A DNA stretch of 64,000 nt, from the NCBI RefSeq assembly GCF_000971255.1, contig NZ_BBMC01000008.1, forward strand, positions 62,001 through 126,000. The letters are read 5' to 3'. This DNA is from Demequina rhizosphaerae (lineage in GTDB: Bacteria > Actinomycetota > Actinomycetes > Actinomycetales > Demequinaceae). Position numbers and translations under genes: made by a program. Shown piece after piece: positions 60,993 through 64,000 of the stretch. Position 1 is the first letter of the stretch, and every line of letters begins with the position of its first letter. The notes under the pieces are model-generated. The model was not told where the DNA came from and did not search any database. It saw only the letters and a program-made list of their open reading frames with translations.

Positions 60993-62762
60993 TCAGCCCC
61001 GGCCGGGCTCGCCCTCGTCGCCGTCCCCCTCCTCGCCCCCCGCATCGTCCCACCGCGTGCCCTCGAGGTCGCCGCGCAGGGTCCCCGTGAGGTGGTCGAC
61101 GGCCGCGCCGACCGTGGGCCAGAAGCGGTCGGGGGTGAAGCGGCCCTCCATGCCGTAGCGCCGCAGCTGATCGATGACGGGGTCCTTCATCTCCGCGAAC
61201 ACGAGCCGCACCCCGCGGGCCTCGAGGTAGTCGTCGAGCTCGACGAGCTCGTCGATCGCGGTGGTGTCCACCCCGGTGACCGGCTCGGCGGCGAGGACCA
61301 CGGTGCGGACGTCCGGACCGGCGGCCTCGACCCGCGACCGCACCCAGTCGTTGAAGATCTCGCCGTTCGCGAAGAACAGGGGCGCGTCGAAGCGCACGAG
61401 CACGATGCCGGGCAGCCGCTCGCCGCTCTCCGGGTAGCGCGAGAGGTCGTGGTACCCGCGCAGGCCGCGCACGCGCCCCAGCTCCGCGCGGTAGGGGCGC
61501 CACGACCGGTCGACGAACGCGAGCAGCGACAGCACGATCGCGACCACGATGCCCTCGAGGACGCCGATGACGAGCACGCCGGCGGAGGCCGCGAGCGACA
61601 GCACCGCGTCGAGCCGGTTCATGCGCCACAGCCGCGCGAGCGCCGGCAGGTCGATGAGCCCGAGCACCGCGGCGACCACGACCGCCGCTAGGCTCGCGTC
61701 GGGCAGGTACGCGGTGAGGCCCGGCACCAGCAGGATGAACACGACGATGAGGGCCGCCCCCACCACCCCCGTGAGCTGCGTGCGCGACCCGGCCTGCTCG
61801 GCGACCGGGGTGCGGGAGGACGATGCGGACACCGGGAAGCCTCCGAGCGCTCCCCCCGCGATGTTCGCGATCCCGATGCCCGACAGCTCGGCGCTGCCGC
61901 TGACGGTCTCGCCGCGCCGGGCCGCGAGCGACCGCGACAGCACCGCGCTGTCCGTGAACGCGACGAGCGCGATGCCCGCCGCCGGGGCGAGCAGCGACAC
62001 CGCATCGCCCGCGGTGAGCCCCCCGAGCGCCGGCGCCGGCAGGCCCGAGGGCAGCGCGCCCACGACCGGCAGCTCGTCCGCGAGCCCGAGCGCCCACGTC
62101 GCGACCGTCGCGAGCACCACCGCGACGAGCACCCCGGGCACGGGCGACCGCAGCCGGCGCAGGACCAGGATCACCACGAGCGAGCCGAGCCCTACGGCCG
62201 CCGCGGCGGGCACCGCGTCTCCGCCGAAGACCCCGCGCGTGGTCGCGGCGAGCTCGTCCCAGAGGGATCCGTCCTCGACCGTCACCCCGAGCAGCTTGGG
62301 CAGCTGCGAGGCGATCACCACGAGCGCGATCGCGTTGAGGTACCCCACCCTCACGGGCTTCGACAGCAGGTCCGTGACGAAGCCCAGGCGCAGGACCCCG
62401 CCCACCAGCATGAACGCGCCGACCAGGATCGACAGCAGCCCGGCGAGCGCGACGGCCCGCGTGGGGTCGCCCGCCGCGAGCGGCAGGATCGACGCCGCGA
62501 TGATCGGTGCGAGCGCGGAGTCCGGTCCGAGCACGAGGATCCGCGACGGGCCCACGAGCGCATAGGCGACGAGCGGCACGATGGTCGCGTACAGGCCCGT
62601 CTCCGGCGGCAGCCCGGCGACGCGCGCGTAGCCCATGCCGGCCGGGATGAGCAGCGCGGTGACGACGATGCCCGCGCGCACGTCCGGCCACAGCCAGGCG
62701 CGGCGGTACCCGCGGGCCACCCGGATCCCGGGCAGCCACCGGTCCATCGCCGTGGTCGCCAT
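60993..62762 (-). CDS. SulP-family anion transporter with STAS domain
   Basis: A 589-residue transporter of the SLC26/SulP family. The N-terminal signature is DVRAGIVVTALLIPAGMGYARVAGLPPETGLYAT, followed by about 12 helices and a C-terminal STAS domain (GIVLVRFDAPLFFANGEIFNDWV; VVLAAEPVTGVDTTAIDELVEL) and an acidic tail. Substrates in the family include sulfate, bicarbonate and dicarboxylates; none can be chosen here. The start at 62762 has AGGGGTGG at a good distance; an ATG six codons earlier has no proper site. Confidence 0.9.
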   Translation of the reverse strand: MATTAMDRWLPGIRVARGYRRAWLWPDVRAGIVVTALLIPAGMGYARVAGLPPETGLYATIVPLVAYALVGPSRILVLGPDSALAPIIAASILPLAAGDPTRAVALAGLLSILVGAFMLVGGVLRLGFVTDLLSKPVRVGYLNAIALVVIASQLPKLLGVTVEDGSLWDELAATTRGVFGGDAVPAAAAVGLGSLVVILVLRRLRSPVPGVLVAVVLATVATWALGLADELPVVGALPSGLPAPALGGLTAGDAVSLLAPAAGIALVAFTDSAVLSRSLAARRGETVSGSAELSGIGIANIAGGALGGFPVSASSSRTPVAEQAGSRTQLTGVVGAALIVVFILLVPGLTAYLPDASLAAVVVAAVLGLIDLPALARLWRMNRLDAVLSLAASAGVLVIGVLEGIVVAIVLSLLAFVDRSWRPYRAELGRVRGLRGYHDLSRYPESGERLPGIVLVRFDAPLFFANGEIFNDWVRSRVEAAGPDVRTVVLAAEPVTGVDTTAIDELVELDDYLEARGVRLVFAEMKDPVIDQLRRYGMEGRFTPDRFWPTVGAAVDHLTGTLRGDLEGTRWDDAGGEEGDGDEGEPGRG

Positions 62763-62805
62763 CGCCACCCCTGTCCCCATCCTCGCAAAGGAGCAGGGAC
62801 GATGC

Positions 62806-63540
62806 TCAGCCGAGCCGCTCGCGCAGGAAGGCCACGACGCGGTCGACGGCATCGGGGTCCGCGTGCTCGGTGAGCGTCGAGTGCAGCCGCTCGCCGTGGT
62901 CGTCGAGCTCGAACACCGCCATCCGGCCCTCGCCGAGCAGCCGCTGGGCGGAGCGCAGCTTCGCGGGCGGCGACATGCAGTCGCGCCGGTAGCGGTAGCC
63001 CTGCACCCGCAGCCCGGAGCGGTCGACGAGCGCCTCGCGGTCCTCGTCCGAGAGCCCGAGCGCGGTGGGCGGGAACGGCGGCACGGCGGGCTCGCCCACC
63101 ACCGCCGCGGCGACCCGCGGGTCGGTGGCGAGCGCGAGCGCGAAGCTCCCGGTCAGGCACAGCCCCACGACCCCGTACGGGCCGCCGTCCGCGCCCGCGT
63201 GCTCCCCCGCGAGGTCGCGCAGCCAGGGCACGGTACGGCTCACGCCGTCCCGCGCGATCGCGTGCATCTCGCGGTTGACGCACAGCTGGGCGAGCGAGCC
63301 GGACGCCGTGGGGGCGCCGTCGACGCCGAAGATCGACGGGACCACCACGCGGAAGTCGGCCGCGAGGCGGTTCGCGAAGTCGACGAGCCCACGCATGATG
63401 CCGGGGAACTCGTGCAGCAGGACCACGCCCGGCCCGTCTCGGTCTCCGACGACGTAGAAGACGCGCTCGCGCCCGTCGATCCACGCGGTGGACCGCAGCC
63501 ACCCCTCGGGCGGCCACGGCTCGTACGCCTCGATCGTCAT
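62806..63540 (-). CDS. Dienelactone hydrolase-family protein
   Basis: A 244-residue alpha/beta hydrolase. The nucleophile elbow is VVGLCLTGSFAL, with Cys as nucleophile as in dienelactone hydrolases; oxyanion strand VVLLHEFPGIMRG; the catalytic His is probably in DHGERLHSTLTEHAD. Substrate unknown. GAGGAGGGG precedes the ATG. It lies 43 bp upstream of the SulP gene in the same orientation, so the two may be co-transcribed. An iterated-motif copy lies in the gap. Confidence 0.87.
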   Translation of the reverse strand: MTIEAYEPWPPEGWLRSTAWIDGRERVFYVVGDRDGPGVVLLHEFPGIMRGLVDFANRLAADFRVVVPSIFGVDGAPTASGSLAQLCVNREMHAIARDGVSRTVPWLRDLAGEHAGADGGPYGVVGLCLTGSFALALATDPRVAAAVVGEPAVPPFPPTALGLSDEDREALVDRSGLRVQGYRYRRDCMSPPAKLRSAQRLLGEGRMAVFELDDHGERLHSTLTEHADPDAVDRVVAFLRERLG

Positions 63541-63602
63541 CGCCCCTCCTCGCCCCCCTGCCAGGCTACGTCCGTGGCACCCTGGCGGGGGAGGCTGGCG
63601 GC

Positions 63603-64000
63603 ATGGCGGACGATGCGCGCACGGCCCGGGCACGCGGCCGGGCGGGCGGGACCGGTCGCGCGTGGGCGGGCGGCGCCGGCCGCGCCGTCGCGAGCCTCGG
63701 GACGATGCAGCGGTACGAGGGGCGTCGATGGCCCGTCGCGTTGCAGGCGGCGGTGGCGATGGCCGCCCCGGCGGCCGTCGGCGTGCTCACGGGGCACGCG
63801 AGCACCGGGCTGCTCGCGTCGAGCGGCGCCTTCACCACCCTCTACGCGGCGCATCGTTCCCCCGCCGAGCGCGCGAGGATCCTGCCGCTGGTCGCTCTCA
63901 TGCTCACGCTGTGCGCCGCCGCGGGCACCGCCACCGGCCCGTGGCCGCTCGCGACCGGCATCGGCCTCGTCGCGGTCACGGCGGCCACCGCCGCGACCAT
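63603..64000 (+). CDS. FUSC-like membrane protein, 5' part
   Basis: The first 132 codons of a gene that runs out of the window. The segment VASLGTMQRYEGRRWPVALQAAVAMAAPAAVGVLTGHASTGLLASSGAFTTLY aligns with the start of the FUSC protein at 50829-51926 (VVSLGTLVPAKEPRWPIALQ...), so the two are paralogues. GGGGGAGG precedes the ATG. The N-terminal 30 residues are basic and Gly/Ala rich. It is divergent from the dienelactone hydrolase gene. Two exact copies of the iterated motif, and one variant, lie within these 400 bases. Confidence 0.8.
   Translation, partial: MADDARTARARGRAGGTGRAWAGGAGRAVASLGTMQRYEGRRWPVALQAAVAMAAPAAVGVLTGHASTGLLASSGAFTTLYAAHRSPAERARILPLVALMLTLCAAAGTATGPWPLATGIGLVAVTAATAAT

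Overview
The window is chromosomal DNA of a very G+C-rich actinobacterium, most likely a member of the Micrococcales. The evidence is the codon usage, the bS22-type 32-residue ribosomal protein next to a BldC-like regulator, a dnaK-grpE-dnaJ-hspR operon with HAIR operators, a class F sortase, anti-sigma-K type proteins, and many genes that look leaderless. The genus cannot be fixed by eye. No integrase, transposase gene, plasmid function, phage gene or CRISPR array is visible. It looks like core chromosome with several accessory operons.

Layout. 0.2-7.0 kb: a sugar-use module on the minus strand (solute-binding lipoprotein, two permeases, GH3 glycosidase) behind a LacI regulator and its palindromic operator. 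7.1-13.0 kb: a tightly overlapping minus-strand operon for cytochrome c maturation (glutaredoxin, histidine phosphatase, ResA, CcdA, ResB, CcsB) ending in a GT4 glycosyltransferase. 13.2-15.4 kb: a HAD phosphatase and a GH32 fructosidase. 15.6-18.3 kb: bS22, BldC-like protein, TrkH/TrkA potassium uptake. 18.4-22.7 kb: an envelope-stress region with a DUF4397 surface protein, class F sortase, ECF sigma factor and RskA-like anti-sigma factor, followed by a single polypeptide that fuses a decayed ECF sigma factor to an anti-sigma factor. 22.8-25.2 kb: GH94 cellobiose phosphorylase. 25.5-29.3 kb: NfeD/flotillin pair, dCTP deaminase, a repeat-bearing membrane protein. 29.3-32.8 kb: TPP riboswitch and thiBPQ-type thiamine ABC transporter. 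34.2-38.4 kb: the heat-shock operon. 39.2-43.2 kb: a decayed GGDEF-like protein divergent from a 1005-residue ECF sigma factor that carries its own zinc finger, membrane anchor and large extracytoplasmic domain. 45.2-49.3 kb: nrdAB, where NrdB has the hallmarks of a class Ic (tyrosine-free) ribonucleotide reductase. 49.6-52.1 kb: upp, tadA, a FUSC-like membrane protein, tRNA-Ser(CGA). 52.2-55.5 kb: tetR-MFS-M20 hydrolase operon. 55.6-64 kb: HutD-like protein, a DUF998-like protein, a 1052-residue membrane protein of unknown function, DUF2200, SulP transporter, dienelactone hydrolase, and the start of a second FUSC-like gene.

How the genes work together. The GH3 and GH94 enzymes fit intracellular breakdown of imported beta-linked oligosaccharides. 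CcdA, ResA, ResB and CcsB form a System II cytochrome c maturation set. The chaperone operon is autoregulated through HspR, whose two operators bracket the dnaK promoter. Two NrdR boxes lie 32 bp apart at the nrdAB promoter, one of them on its -35 hexamer.

Most interesting signals: (1) an iterated DNA word, core GACGATGC and commonly GGGACGATGCG, counted by eye at 40 sites in coding and non-coding DNA, and often as inverted pairs in gaps; (2) three copies of a 106-107 bp intergenic element with 16-bp terminal inverted repeats and a compensatory change in its inner hairpin; (3) three architectures of ECF sigma/anti-sigma control within 25 kb, two of them in single polypeptides; (4) a class Ic-like NrdB; (5) at least nine genes with a -10 hexamer exactly six bases before the start codon.
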